52,573 nt of DNA from an uncultured Oscillospiraceae bacterium (GCA_947585425.1 CANPWZ010000011.1:1-52573); one strand, 5' to 3'; shown: positions 1 to 6,890, counted from the stretch's first letter. Numbers and translations are program-made. The notes: generated from the sequence alone by a model not told the origin.

Positions 1-170
1 TCTGCGTCATGGGGGATGGCATACCCGCTGCTCCACATCTCCGGGAACAGGGCGATGTCCGCGCCCCGCGCACTGGCCTCTTTGCAGCATCGAACGCCTT
101 TTTCCATGTTCTGTTCAATGCTCCCTGTGGGCAGGATTTGCAGCAGAGCGATGTTTATCGAATCGTTCAT
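1..170 (-). CDS. Carbon-nitrogen hydrolase (nitrilase superfamily), N-terminal part only
   Basis: Reading leftward from an ATG at 168-170, the first 56 residues begin MNDSINIALLQILPTGS and include ADIALFPEMWSSGY. The FPEMW segment matches the first catalytic glutamate of the nitrilase/amidase superfamily, whose Lys and Cys would lie beyond the window edge. The ribosome site AGGAAG sits 6 nt before the ATG. The start lies 13 nt downstream of the Nudix stop, so the two are probably cotranscribed. Family members hydrolyse non-peptide C-N bonds (amides, nitriles, carbamoyl compounds) in the cytoplasm; the substrate cannot be told from the N-terminus. Confidence 0.8.
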   Translation of the reverse strand, partial: MNDSINIALLQILPTGSIEQNMEKGVRCCKEASARGADIALFPEMWSSGYAIPHDA

Positions 171-183
171 TGCAGCTTCCTTT

Positions 184-696
184 CTATCTTCCATTTCCCG
201 AAAAATCGGAACGCTGCCGCTCGTCGGTCAAAAAATATTTGACTTCCCGGCTCGGGGCAAGGAGCTCTGTTCGGAAAAAGCCCGGATAGTACGGCACCGG
301 CGTGTCAACAGGTACCCAGTGCAGAAATTCTTTCTGCCCGTCCTCGGTAAAGGAGCCGCAGGCGGGGGCAAAATCCGTGGGGGCCTTCATGTAAAAATAG
401 AAGGAGATCTCATAAATCAGCTTTCCCATGTTGGCGGGAACGTCGCCGTAAAAGTAGTTTTCATGCACAAAGCCGAGCCGGTCGACCGCCATGTCCACAC
501 CGGTTTCCTCCCGCACTTCCCGCCTTACGGCCTCCTCGGCGGTCTCGCCGAACTGGATGCGCCCGCCGACGGAATACAGGTACTCCGGGCTGCGCTTGCT
601 GCCGACCATGAGAATCTGGCCGTCCTTCATAATGATGGCGCCGACGCGCAGGTTGATGAGTCCGCCCTCACAGGGGACGCACATATCTGTTCCCAT
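184..696 (-). CDS. Nudix hydrolase
   Basis: A 170-residue protein with a complete Nudix box: GRIQFGE, seven residues, then REVREETGV (about residues 45-67), which fits G-x5-E-x7-REUxEExGU. It should bind Mg2+ and hydrolyse a nucleoside diphosphate linked to another group; the substrate is unknown. The start at 696 is chosen over a more upstream in-frame codon because AAGGAGG lies 8 nt before this ATG. A nitrilase-family gene follows 13 nt after the stop. The pair sits at the outer end of the accessory region, downstream of the MATE gene but separated from it by 122 bp. Confidence 0.88.
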   Translation of the reverse strand: MGTDMCVPCEGGLINLRVGAIIMKDGQILMVGSKRSPEYLYSVGGRIQFGETAEEAVRREVREETGVDMAVDRLGFVHENYFYGDVPANMGKLIYEISFYFYMKAPTDFAPACGSFTEDGQKEFLHWVPVDTPVPYYPGFFRTELLAPSREVKYFLTDERQRSDFSGNGR

Positions 697-818
697 CGCT
701 TTTGCCTCCTTCAAATCCCGATTTACTAAATGATTCTCCTTACTTGTCTTACTTTCCCTTGCGCTTTTTTGCATTATACTACACGATCAGCATCCATTTC
801 GCAAATGTTTTTGTGCCC

Positions 819-2144
819 TCACGCTTTCAGCTGGTTCATCCATCCCCGGCGCTGGAAAACGACCAGGGAGACGGCGAAGCGGATGCACTCCTCCAGGGAC
901 AAAGTGAGATAGGCCAGGGGGATGGGCCAGTGGAACACGAAGGCTGAGAGAAGGCCCAGGGGTACGCCGAAAAGCCAGGTGCCCATCAAATCGATGACCA
1001 TAACGTAGGTCGTCTTTCCGCCGCTGCGCAGGATGCCGCTGCCGATGATCATATTCAGCACCTTGAAGGGCATGACCGCGGCGTAGGCGGCGAGGATCTG
1101 GACCGTCAGTTCCCGGATGCCGGTCTCCACCTTGAAAATGCGCACATACCAGGGGCTTACAAGGAATATCACCACGGACAGCAGCAGGGAGCCCGCCAGG
1201 CCGTAGAGCAGGAGCTTTTTCGCCTCCTGATAGGCCGCCTCCCTGTCCCCGTCGCCAAGGCGTTTGCCGGTGAGGATCGCCGCCGCCTGGCTCAGACCGC
1301 ACAATGCCCCGATGGCCAGGGACTGCACGGGGTTCGTCAGCGTCATGGCGGCGGTGGCGTCGGTGCCCAGGTGCCCGTAGATGCCCGCGTACACGTTTTC
1401 ACCCAGAACCCACATAAATTCACTGACCAACAGCGGCAGAAGCATGGACAGGTACTGGCCCCAGGCAAAGGGGCCCGCCGGGTCGTTCTCCGCTCTCTCC
1501 CGGTATTTCAGATACATCACAAGGATGACCACAAAATAGACAAGCTGAGAGATCAGCGTGGCCAGCGCCGCCCCTGTGACGCCGAGGGCCGGGGCGCCCA
1601 GCTTTCCGAAAATCAGTATCCAGTTGAGGCCGGTGTTGACCGCCGCCGACGCGATCCCGGCGTACAGCGGAAGGGGCGCCTTCTCCATGCACCGCAGGGA
1701 GGTGGACAGGATGGTGACCCCCGCCGCGGGGAGGAAGGTGCCTGACACGATGAGCAGATACCGCCCCGCCGCCTCAACAGTCGCGGGATCCTCGATATAG
1801 AGGCCCATGATCCGCCCTGGAACGGCGACGCCGGCCAGGGTGAACAGCGCGGCGAGGATGAGGCACACCCGCAGATTGAGGACCATGCTCCGCCGTGTCT
1901 CGGCGGTATTCTTCTGGCCCATGTACTGGGAGATCATGATCCCCGCCACAGCGCCCACGGCGGAGACCACCACGTTGAATATCCCCGTGAATTTCCCGGC
2001 CAGTCCCACTGCGGCCACTTCCACGCCTCCAAGCTGGCCGATCATGACCTGATCCACCACGCCGAAGGACGCCTGAAGCATAGATTGCAGCGCTACGGGA
2101 ATGGCCAGGGCGCAGACGGAACGGAAAAAAGATCGATCATTCAT
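819..2144 (-). CDS. MATE family efflux transporter
   Basis: A 441-residue, highly hydrophobic protein with about 12 membrane segments and the MATE N-terminus (AIPVALQSMLQASFGVVDQVMIG), repeated in the second half around residue 235 (LLPLLVSEFMWVLGENVYAG). MATE proteins export cationic drugs or metabolites by Na+ or H+ antiport. Length is typical. The ribosome site AGGAGGTG is ideal but lies entirely in the 3' arm of a perfect 14-bp inverted repeat (2150-2187), suggesting translational control. A LacI-family gene lies about 100 bp upstream on the same strand. It is only distantly similar to the second MATE protein at 18907. Confidence 0.93.
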   Translation of the reverse strand: MNDRSFFRSVCALAIPVALQSMLQASFGVVDQVMIGQLGGVEVAAVGLAGKFTGIFNVVVSAVGAVAGIMISQYMGQKNTAETRRSMVLNLRVCLILAALFTLAGVAVPGRIMGLYIEDPATVEAAGRYLLIVSGTFLPAAGVTILSTSLRCMEKAPLPLYAGIASAAVNTGLNWILIFGKLGAPALGVTGAALATLISQLVYFVVILVMYLKYRERAENDPAGPFAWGQYLSMLLPLLVSEFMWVLGENVYAGIYGHLGTDATAAMTLTNPVQSLAIGALCGLSQAAAILTGKRLGDGDREAAYQEAKKLLLYGLAGSLLLSVVIFLVSPWYVRIFKVETGIRELTVQILAAYAAVMPFKVLNMIIGSGILRSGGKTTYVMVIDLMGTWLFGVPLGLLSAFVFHWPIPLAYLTLSLEECIRFAVSLVVFQRRGWMNQLKA

Positions 2145-2149
2145 AGAAG

Positions 2150-2187
2150 CACCTCCTGACAGGCTGATGATAACCTGTCAGGAGGTG
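2150..2187 (-). promoter_or_regulatory. Perfect hairpin that sequesters the MATE Shine-Dalgarno
   Basis: The arms are 2150-2163 and 2174-2187, perfectly complementary over 14 bp, with a 10-nt loop. In the minus-strand RNA the 3' arm ends in AGGAGGUG, five nt before the MATE AUG. The 5' arm begins CACCUCCU, the same as the anti-Shine-Dalgarno of 16S rRNA. No U-run follows, so it is not a standard terminator. Expected effect: the MATE mRNA is poorly translated unless the hairpin is opened. Confidence 0.75.
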
Positions 2188-2199
2188 TACTTTCAAAAC

Positions 2200-2235
2200 T
2201 TAAATCCGTAAGCAGCGACAAAAAATGAACTTCAT
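2200..2235 (-). CDS. Possible 11-residue leader peptide upstream of the MATE hairpin
   Basis: An ATG at 2233-2235 opens an 11-codon frame (MKFIFCRCLRI) that stops 12 nt before the hairpin. The geometry resembles translational attenuation leaders of erm and cat genes, where a stalled leader ribosome melts a hairpin that hides the next ribosome site. Against this, no Shine-Dalgarno precedes it, so initiation would rely on ribosomes finishing lacI 12 nt upstream. A chance ORF is quite possible. Confidence 0.3.
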   Translation of the reverse strand: MKFIFCRCLRI

Positions 2236-2247
2236 ATTTGTGCAAGA

Positions 2248-3246
2248 TTACAGCTCCCGCGTACTCCCGCGCACGACCAGTTCCGTCGGGAGGGTGACGG
2301 AAAGTTCCGCAGTCTCTCCCGCCCGCATTTTTGTAAGAGCGTCCAGAGCGCACTTTGCCCGCGCCGCCGTATCCTGCCGGACCGTGGTGAGGGCGGGATA
2401 CACCAGGCCGCAAAGGGGTGTGTCGTCAAATCCGGCGACGGAGATCTCGCCCGGTATATCGATGCCGCTGCTTTGCAAAAAGCGGATGAGATCGACGGCG
2501 TAGTAGTCCGATACGGCAAAAACAGCGGAGAAGTCCCTGATCTCCGGCAGCTTTTCCCGGTAAAAGGCCATCCGCTCCGACTTGATCATCGGGATCATCA
2601 TAAACTCCGCGCCGCTCCCGAAGCCCTCCCGAAAGCCCTTCCAGCGTTCCAGGTCCATGTCGATCTCGTTGTCGGACAGGCACAGGGCGCGGCGATGCCC
2701 GCAAAGGCGGAAATACTCGCCCACCTGAAATCCTCCGTGGCGGTCGTCGATGTTCACGGCGCAGACCCGCTCCGCTGTGACGCCGCAGGCGTCATAGACC
2801 GCAAAGGGTACGCGGACGCTCTCTCTGAGGCGTCCGTAATCCGCGCTGCAAAAGCCGATCAGGACCAGCCCCTCCAGGTTCCACATGGTGGCGAAGGAGA
2901 CGATCTCGTCCAGGTCGTTCACGGTCCTCACCATCATCTGCAACCCGCGCCGGGCCGTCTCCGCGCTCAGGGCATTGAGCGCGGAGGCGATAAAGGCGTC
3001 CTCGATCACGTGGGCCTCATATTTCTCGTGGGCATTGATGACCACCCCCACGATCTTCGCCGGATTCTCCGCCAGCAGCACCTCCGCCGCCCGCGGCAGA
3101 TACCCCCGCTCCTCCAGGGCGCGGCGCACCCTGACCGCCGTTCGCTCCGACACCATGCCGGTCTTGCCGTGGAGCACATACGACACCGCCGCCGTACTGA
3201 GCCCCAGCTCCTCCGCGATATCCGAAAGCCGCACTTTTTCTTCCAT
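2248..3246 (-). CDS. LacI family transcriptional regulator
   Basis: A 332-residue protein. Residues about 5-55 form the LacI helix-turn-helix and hinge (VRLSDIAEELGLSTAAVSYV, then a GYLP-type hinge), followed by a periplasmic-binding-protein-like sugar/effector domain (DIPGEISVAGFDDTPLC near the C-terminus). The start is the ATG at 3246 with AGAGGTG just upstream; an in-frame GTG 18 nt earlier has a worse ribosome site. It is transcribed toward the MATE gene, which it may control. A 17-bp palindrome directly upstream (3265-3281) is a candidate autoregulatory operator. The effector is unknown. Confidence 0.92.
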   Translation of the reverse strand: MEEKVRLSDIAEELGLSTAAVSYVLHGKTGMVSERTAVRVRRALEERGYLPRAAEVLLAENPAKIVGVVINAHEKYEAHVIEDAFIASALNALSAETARRGLQMMVRTVNDLDEIVSFATMWNLEGLVLIGFCSADYGRLRESVRVPFAVYDACGVTAERVCAVNIDDRHGGFQVGEYFRLCGHRRALCLSDNEIDMDLERWKGFREGFGSGAEFMMIPMIKSERMAFYREKLPEIRDFSAVFAVSDYYAVDLIRFLQSSGIDIPGEISVAGFDDTPLCGLVYPALTTVRQDTAARAKCALDALTKMRAGETAELSVTLPTELVVRGSTREL

Positions 3247-3264
3247 GTCACACCTCTGTTCCAC

Positions 3265-3281
3265 TTCCCGTTAAACGGGAA
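3265..3281. promoter_or_regulatory. Candidate LacI-family operator palindrome
   Basis: TTCCCGTTAAACGGGAA has perfect 8-bp arms around a single central A. It sits between the upstream GNAT stop (3283) and the lacI start (3246). An odd-centred operator and this position fit autoregulation, but a weak hairpin in the GNAT 3' end is an alternative. Confidence 0.4.
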
Positions 3282-3282
3282 T

Positions 3283-3750
3283 TTACCGAAACTTCTCCAG
3301 CCGCAGCAACCCTTCGGCATCCGGCGTAGTGATCCCGTTTTTATAATCATAGCCCATTTTGCGATAGAATGGCACAGCTGTGATCGAGGCGGGAATTTCT
3401 ATCCGCTTTGCTCTTAAAAAGTATTCATCTTTTTCGAGCGTTTGAATGATTTTCCTGCCGATTCCCTGTCCCTGATATTCAGGCAGGACAAAAATAGTAA
3501 ACAGACTGCTCTCATCTGTTTTCCCCCAGAAAGGGCCGATCGCACCGCATCCAACTATTTTTTCGTCCTCACAGAAAACGTAGAAATGCGTCCAGCTTGC
3601 TCTCTCCAAAATACTTTGAGGCTGCAAAACTTTGACCTCGTTTTCGATGTATTCCGCTGAATAGTCCTTACTATTCGTAGTCCGAAGTGTTGTCGCGATC
3701 AATGCAGAAACTTCACCTGCGTCCTTTTCTTGTAACTTTCTTATTTCCAT
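3283..3750 (-). CDS. GNAT family N-acetyltransferase
   Basis: A 155-residue single-domain GNAT. The acetyl-CoA binding motif is LPEYQGQGIGRKII (Q/R-x-x-G-x-G/A), followed by the C-terminal strand motif VPFYRKMGY. It transfers an acetyl group from acetyl-CoA to an amine; the acceptor is not evident. GGAGGATTA precedes the ATG. The gene is noticeably more AT-rich than the flanking genes, as is the next acetyltransferase upstream, which suggests transfer. Its leader region carries diverged copies of the leader of that neighbour (3756-3835 against 4324-4361). Confidence 0.9.
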   Translation of the reverse strand: MEIRKLQEKDAGEVSALIATTLRTTNSKDYSAEYIENEVKVLQPQSILERASWTHFYVFCEDEKIVGCGAIGPFWGKTDESSLFTIFVLPEYQGQGIGRKIIQTLEKDEYFLRAKRIEIPASITAVPFYRKMGYDYKNGITTPDAEGLLRLEKFR

Positions 3751-3755
3751 GACTA

Positions 3756-3835
3756 ATCCTCCGCAAGTCCCAATTTTCGCTCCGATCCACTTCCAAAAAA
3801 ACAGGAATCTCTATGCCCTCCACAAATCCCGATTT
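3756..3835 (-). repeat. Two degenerate copies of the AAC(6')-like gene leader
   Basis: Segment 3812-3835 matches 4326-4349 at 23 of 24 positions. Segment 3756-3788 matches about 4330-4362 with a few substitutions and one gap. Each copy carries a ribosome-site-like GGAGG on the minus strand. The 138-bp gap between the two acetyltransferase genes therefore contains two leader copies but only one downstream gene, which suggests duplication and then loss of a gene. Confidence 0.6.
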
Positions 3836-3888
3836 CACATTCAACTTTGCTCCTTGTCAAGAAGGAAGTTAAAGTGATTCTACCTTGT

Positions 3889-4323
3889 TTATATATCTTT
3901 CCTGAAACAAATAATCCGATTTGCCACCTCAAACCCCATCGCTGTATGAAAACGCAAACTGTCGTCATTTTCGAGCTCACAATCACTTGCAAACTCTGTA
4001 CAATGTTTTTCTTTTGCCCATGCTTCACACGCTCTCAGCAGTGTCTTGGCATGGCCGTGCTTGCGATACGCATCTTCAACAAAGATACCTTCCAAATATC
4101 CAACGGGAGAGCTGTCAGTCCCTTCCACATACTCGTGCCTGAGCTGGCACTGCGCAAAGCCTATCGCTTTCCCGTCAACATATTGAAGGAAACACACCGC
4201 ATTGTCATCGAAAATGAGATTTTCAAACATATTCGCCATTTCCGGTATAGAATGCCCCTTCCACAGCTTCGTTGCCAATCCAGCCAATGTCATGGCGTCA
4301 CCTGGTTTTGCCTGTTTTACCAT
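3889..4323 (-). CDS. Aminoglycoside 6'-N-acetyltransferase-like GNAT protein
   Basis: A 144-residue GNAT strongly resembling chromosomal AAC(6') enzymes by recalled sequence: RHEYVEGTDSSPVGYLEGI, the CoA motif EDAYRKHGHAKTLL, EAWAKEKHCTEFASDCELEN and a C-terminal FHTAMGFEVANRIICFRK. These enzymes inactivate aminoglycosides by acetylating the 6'-amino group, though some have other physiological acceptors. GGAGGG precedes the ATG. It lies directly downstream of the TetR/ABC exporter operon on the same strand and may be part of that transcript. It is AT-rich relative to the core genome. Actual resistance is inferred, not shown. Confidence 0.78.
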   Translation of the reverse strand: MVKQAKPGDAMTLAGLATKLWKGHSIPEMANMFENLIFDDNAVCFLQYVDGKAIGFAQCQLRHEYVEGTDSSPVGYLEGIFVEDAYRKHGHAKTLLRACEAWAKEKHCTEFASDCELENDDSLRFHTAMGFEVANRIICFRKDI

Positions 4324-4364
4324 AATATGCCCTCCACAAATCCCAATTTGTCGATCCGATCCAT
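4317..4364 (-). CDS. Possible 15-residue leader ORF overlapping the AAC(6') start
   Basis: An ATG at 4362-4364 opens MDRIDKLGFVEGILW. This frame spans the acetyltransferase ribosome site and stops 4 nt inside that gene. It begins 11 nt after the permease stop codon, so it could couple permease and acetyltransferase translation. It has no ribosome site of its own. Low confidence; a chance frame is likely. Confidence 0.22.
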   Translation of the reverse strand: MDRIDKLGFVEGILW

Positions 4365-4375
4365 ATATTGTTGAC

Positions 4376-5107
4376 TCACTGTCTTTTCATCTGCCGCAAA
4401 AAGGCGAATACCGCTATGGCGGTCACGGCGGCGGCGTAGCCTGTTACCCACCAGATGTGAGGGAACACCCCCGCATAATCGCCCTGAAGGACGGCCCGCT
4501 CCATCTCCACGGCGTGGACGAACGGCAGGAGATTCGCGATTTTTTGGAACGCGCCGCCCACCAGCCCCAGGTCAAACCAGATGCCGGAGAGCCACGCCGT
4601 CAGGTTCGTCAGCAGCGCCCCGCAGATGCCGCCCACCTGCTTATCGGTGAAGATACTGCCGCAGAGCAGGCCCAGCGACACAAACAGCAGCGCGACGGGG
4701 AGCGCAAAGAGAACGGCGGCCACGAGATGGACCGTCACCTCAAGACCCAAAAGCACCGCCGCCCCATAGCAGATGACAGACTGGGCGATACAGATGGGCA
4801 GGATCGGCAGGAGATAGCCCAGAATAAAGTCCCCCGCCGTCAGGGGCGTGGTGTACAGCCTTTGCAGGAAGGAACTGCCCCTGTCCTTCGCGATCAGCGT
4901 GGCGGAGAACAGCGTCATAAACGACAGCCCGAACACGGCGATCCCCGGCGCCAGGCGCCCGATCTCAAACATCGCCGCCGGGATATTGGCCTGGATTGCG
5001 GTCAGCAGGAGCAGCAGGACGATGGGAAAGCCCACCCCGAAAAACAGGTTGAGCGGGTCGCGCAAAACCTCCAGATCGTTCCGTTTGGAAAACGCCAAAC
5101 CTTTCAC
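4376..5107 (-). CDS. ABC-2 type transporter permease
   Basis: A 243-residue membrane protein with about six helices and the ABC-2 layout (long N-terminal cytosolic segment VKGLAFSKRNDLEVLRDPL, then helices, and a C-terminal GYAAAVTAIAVFAFL segment). The start is a GTG at 5105-5107 with AGGAGGG upstream; it overlaps the ATPase stop by four bases (GTGA), typical of translational coupling. A much longer open frame extends upstream but is antisense-like shadow within the ATPase. Together with the ATPase it should form an exporter of drugs or peptides/lipids. Confidence 0.92.
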   Translation of the reverse strand: MKGLAFSKRNDLEVLRDPLNLFFGVGFPIVLLLLLTAIQANIPAAMFEIGRLAPGIAVFGLSFMTLFSATLIAKDRGSSFLQRLYTTPLTAGDFILGYLLPILPICIAQSVICYGAAVLLGLEVTVHLVAAVLFALPVALLFVSLGLLCGSIFTDKQVGGICGALLTNLTAWLSGIWFDLGLVGGAFQKIANLLPFVHAVEMERAVLQGDYAGVFPHIWWVTGYAAAVTAIAVFAFLRQMKRQ

Positions 5108-5832
5108 GGCTGTCCCTCCTTTACGATGCGCACGAACGCCTCGTCGAATTTGTCCGTACCCGCCTGGGCTTTGATCTCCGCAGGGGTGCCGGTGAGCAGG
5201 AGCCGTCCGCTTTTCAGAATGGCCACCCGGTCGGAGAGCGCCTCGGCCTCCTCCATGTAATGGGTCGTCAGGATCACGGTCATGCTCCCTTTGAGGGCGC
5301 GGATCATGTCCCACAGTTCGCTTCTCGCCAAAACGTCCAGCCCCAGGGTGGGCTCGTCCAGAAACAGGATCTGCGGATCGCTGATGAGCGCCATGGCGAT
5401 GCTGAGCCGCCGCTGCCATCCGCCGGACAGCTTTCCGGCTCTTTTGTCCGCGATCTCCCCCAAACTGAAACGGCCACTCAATTCCGCGGCCTTGTCTCTG
5501 GCCTCGGCTTTTGAGAAACCGTGGACCCCCGCCATCAGTTCCAGGTTCTCCCGGACCGTCAGATTGGGGGCCACCGCCGTCTCCTGGGGCGATACCGCAA
5601 TCATGGTCTTGACCGCCGCAGCCTCCGTCAAAATGCTTTTCCCGTTCAGAAAAGCGTCGCCGGAGGTGGGCCGGGTGAGTCCCGTCAGCATCTTGATGGT
5701 GGTGGTCTTGCCCGCGCCGTTGACCCCCAGCAGGGACAGCAGCTCGCCCTGCCGGACGGTGAGGTCCAGCCCATCCACGGCGGTCACATTTTTGTATTTT
5801 TTTGTGAGATCGATCGTTTTGATGGCGTCCAT
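5104..5832 (-). CDS. ABC transporter ATP-binding protein
   Basis: A 242-residue ATPase with Walker A GVNGAGKTTT (about residue 38), signature KLSGGWQRRLSIA, Walker B ILFLDEPTLGLD and the switch His in LTTHYMEEAE. It powers export by the overlapping downstream permease. It begins 4 bp after the TetR gene, so TetR, ATPase and permease form one operon. Proteins of this DrrA-like branch commonly move drugs out of the cell; the substrate is unknown. Confidence 0.95.
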   Translation of the reverse strand: MDAIKTIDLTKKYKNVTAVDGLDLTVRQGELLSLLGVNGAGKTTTIKMLTGLTRPTSGDAFLNGKSILTEAAAVKTMIAVSPQETAVAPNLTVRENLELMAGVHGFSKAEARDKAAELSGRFSLGEIADKRAGKLSGGWQRRLSIAMALISDPQILFLDEPTLGLDVLARSELWDMIRALKGSMTVILTTHYMEEAEALSDRVAILKSGRLLLTGTPAEIKAQAGTDKFDEAFVRIVKEGQP

Positions 5833-5836
5833 GTTC

Positions 5837-6400
5837 TTATTCCTCCGCCGCGCAAAAACGCGCCTTCAGCCCCATGTAGGCGTCGGTCAGCACACCGCTG
5901 ACAGTCTCCATCTCCCAATCCAGATAGGAGGTGGCGATCATGGACGCGACGCCATGCACGAAGATCCACAGCTCCAAATGAAAGCGCTCCGCCCTCTCCC
6001 TGGAAAGCCCCGTGTTTTTCATAATAAGGGGGATGATCACATCCATTTCCCTGCCCGGCTCCGGCGGCTCCCCTTTGCGGTCGCACATGAAAAGCAGCTT
6101 GAACAGCTCTTTTTCCTCCCTGGCAAAACGGATATAGCCCATGCCGCTGGCCTTGTAGGGGGGGTACTTCCCCGCAGCCATATCCTCGGCAAGATAGCTC
6201 TGGTACAAGTCCTGTGCTGCGGACAGAACCGCGCTCTGCACTTCCTCCATGTTTTTGAACAGCCCAAAGATCGGCTTGACCGAGCACCCCAGCTTCTCCG
6301 CCAGCGCCCGCGCGGTGAGCCCGTCGGGGCCGGCTTCGCGTGTCAGGTTAAGTGCGGCGCTTGTGATCTCATCCCGTGTGAATTTGAATTTTGGCGGCAT
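5837..6400 (-). CDS. TetR/AcrR family transcriptional regulator
   Basis: A 187-residue protein with an N-terminal helix-turn-helix (ITSAALNLTREAGPDGLTARALAEKLGCSVKPIFGLF, residues about 11-47) and a helical ligand-binding domain that includes ERFHLELWIFVHGVASMIAT. GCAGGAGG lies upstream of the ATG. It is the first gene of the exporter operon and presumably represses it until a drug-like ligand binds. A consensus promoter and a near-palindrome (6433-6442) lie just upstream. Confidence 0.93.
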   Translation of the reverse strand: MPPKFKFTRDEITSAALNLTREAGPDGLTARALAEKLGCSVKPIFGLFKNMEEVQSAVLSAAQDLYQSYLAEDMAAGKYPPYKASGMGYIRFAREEKELFKLLFMCDRKGEPPEPGREMDVIIPLIMKNTGLSRERAERFHLELWIFVHGVASMIATSYLDWEMETVSGVLTDAYMGLKARFCAAEE

Positions 6401-6432
6401 GACCGTGTTCCTCCTGCCTTAAAGCATCTATC

Positions 6433-6481
6433 GTTACGCAACTGTTGTTTCTTATTATACCTGCTTCTCTGAAAATGTCAA
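6433..6481 (-). promoter_or_regulatory. Consensus sigma-A promoter of the TetR/ABC operon with candidate operator
   Basis: On the minus strand TTGACA (6476-6481) and TATAAT (6454-6459) match consensus exactly with a 16-bp spacer. Just downstream, GTTGCGTAAC (6433-6442) is symmetric except at two inner positions and would cover the transcription start, a reasonable TetR operator position. Confidence 0.75.
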
Positions 6482-6490
6482 GATAATTTT

Positions 6491-6524
6491 TAGTGGCGGA
6501 GCGTTCACAAACGTTCCGCCACTA
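6491..6524. other. 15-bp hairpin upstream of the TetR promoter
   Basis: Arms 6491-6505 and 6510-6524 pair with one mismatch around a 4-nt loop. No U-run follows on either strand. It lies between the DUF2798 remnant and the TetR promoter, so it may be a vestigial terminator of the lost gene or a DNA-binding site. Confidence 0.5.
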
Positions 6525-6527
6525 AAT

Positions 6528-6716
6528 TCATGCCTGTTTCAGGTCTTTGGCAAACAGCCGCTTGAACACCGTCCGTACAAACGGTTGAATAAAGAAAAGC
6601 TGCGTGAAAAATGCAAATGGAAAATTGAAACACACAAGCTTCAGCCAGTCGGCAAGAAGGGTCCATAGATTTCCTGCCCTGCAAAAAATGAGTAATTCGG
6701 TATGCCCCGCGCAATC
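6528..6716 (-). pseudogene. 3' remnant of a DUF2798 membrane protein gene
   Basis: An open frame without a usable start encodes 62 residues that end LFAKDLKQA. The segment LADWLKLVCFNFPFAFFTQ followed by LFFIQPFVRTVFKRLF resembles the C-terminal helix of DUF2798 proteins, which typically end in a NFPMAL..QLFFAGPLVR-type stretch. A stop codon at 6717-6719 and the loss of the N-terminal three-quarters show truncation. It abuts the attachment-site region, so it was probably cut when the element inserted or decayed. Confidence 0.6.
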
Positions 6717-6724
6717 TTAAAAAG

Positions 6725-6747
6725 TTAGCCTTATTTTTAGCCTTATT
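6725..6747 (+). repeat. Tandem TTAGCCTTATT motifs (integrase arm-site candidates)
   Basis: Two copies at 6725-6735 and 6737-6747, 12 bp apart. A third copy with one further shared base lies at 6945-6955, on the other side of the tRNA fragment. Short direct repeats around an attachment core are typical arm-type sites of tyrosine recombinases. Confidence 0.45.
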
Positions 6748-6863
6748 GGTTCGTTACTGGTGGGTTTCAATCAACAGGAAATAACAGGAACAAACGCCGG
6801 GAAGCCTTGAACCGCAAGGGTTTTCAGAACAGGATAAAACTGGATAACCTGATCGGTCCGCAA

Positions 6864-6886
6864 TTCGACTCCCGCCTTGCGCACCA
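6864..6886 (+). other. Partial tRNA 3' end (attachment-site core, attR-like)
   Basis: TTCGACT (T-loop), CCCGC (3' half of the T-stem), CTTGCGC (3' acceptor strand), discriminator A and encoded CCA follow in the right order and spacing. The upstream bases do not form the other half of the T-stem, so only the last 23 nt of a tRNA are present. A rho-independent terminator follows 4 nt later, as after a real tRNA gene. Confidence 0.65.
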
Positions 6887-6890
6887 TCGG

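Noticed and set aside
2150-2187. Reading the MATE hairpin as a lacI terminator
   Set aside because: No U-run follows the stem on the minus strand and the 3' arm is the MATE ribosome site.
6505-6714. 69-codon minus-strand ORF with a start codon
   Set aside because: The neighbouring frame (6528-6716) carries the recognisable DUF2798 tail, so this one is a shadow of the remnant.
6820-6886. A complete tRNA gene
   Set aside because: Only the T-loop onward can be matched; no D-arm, anticodon arm or 5' acceptor strand pairs with it.
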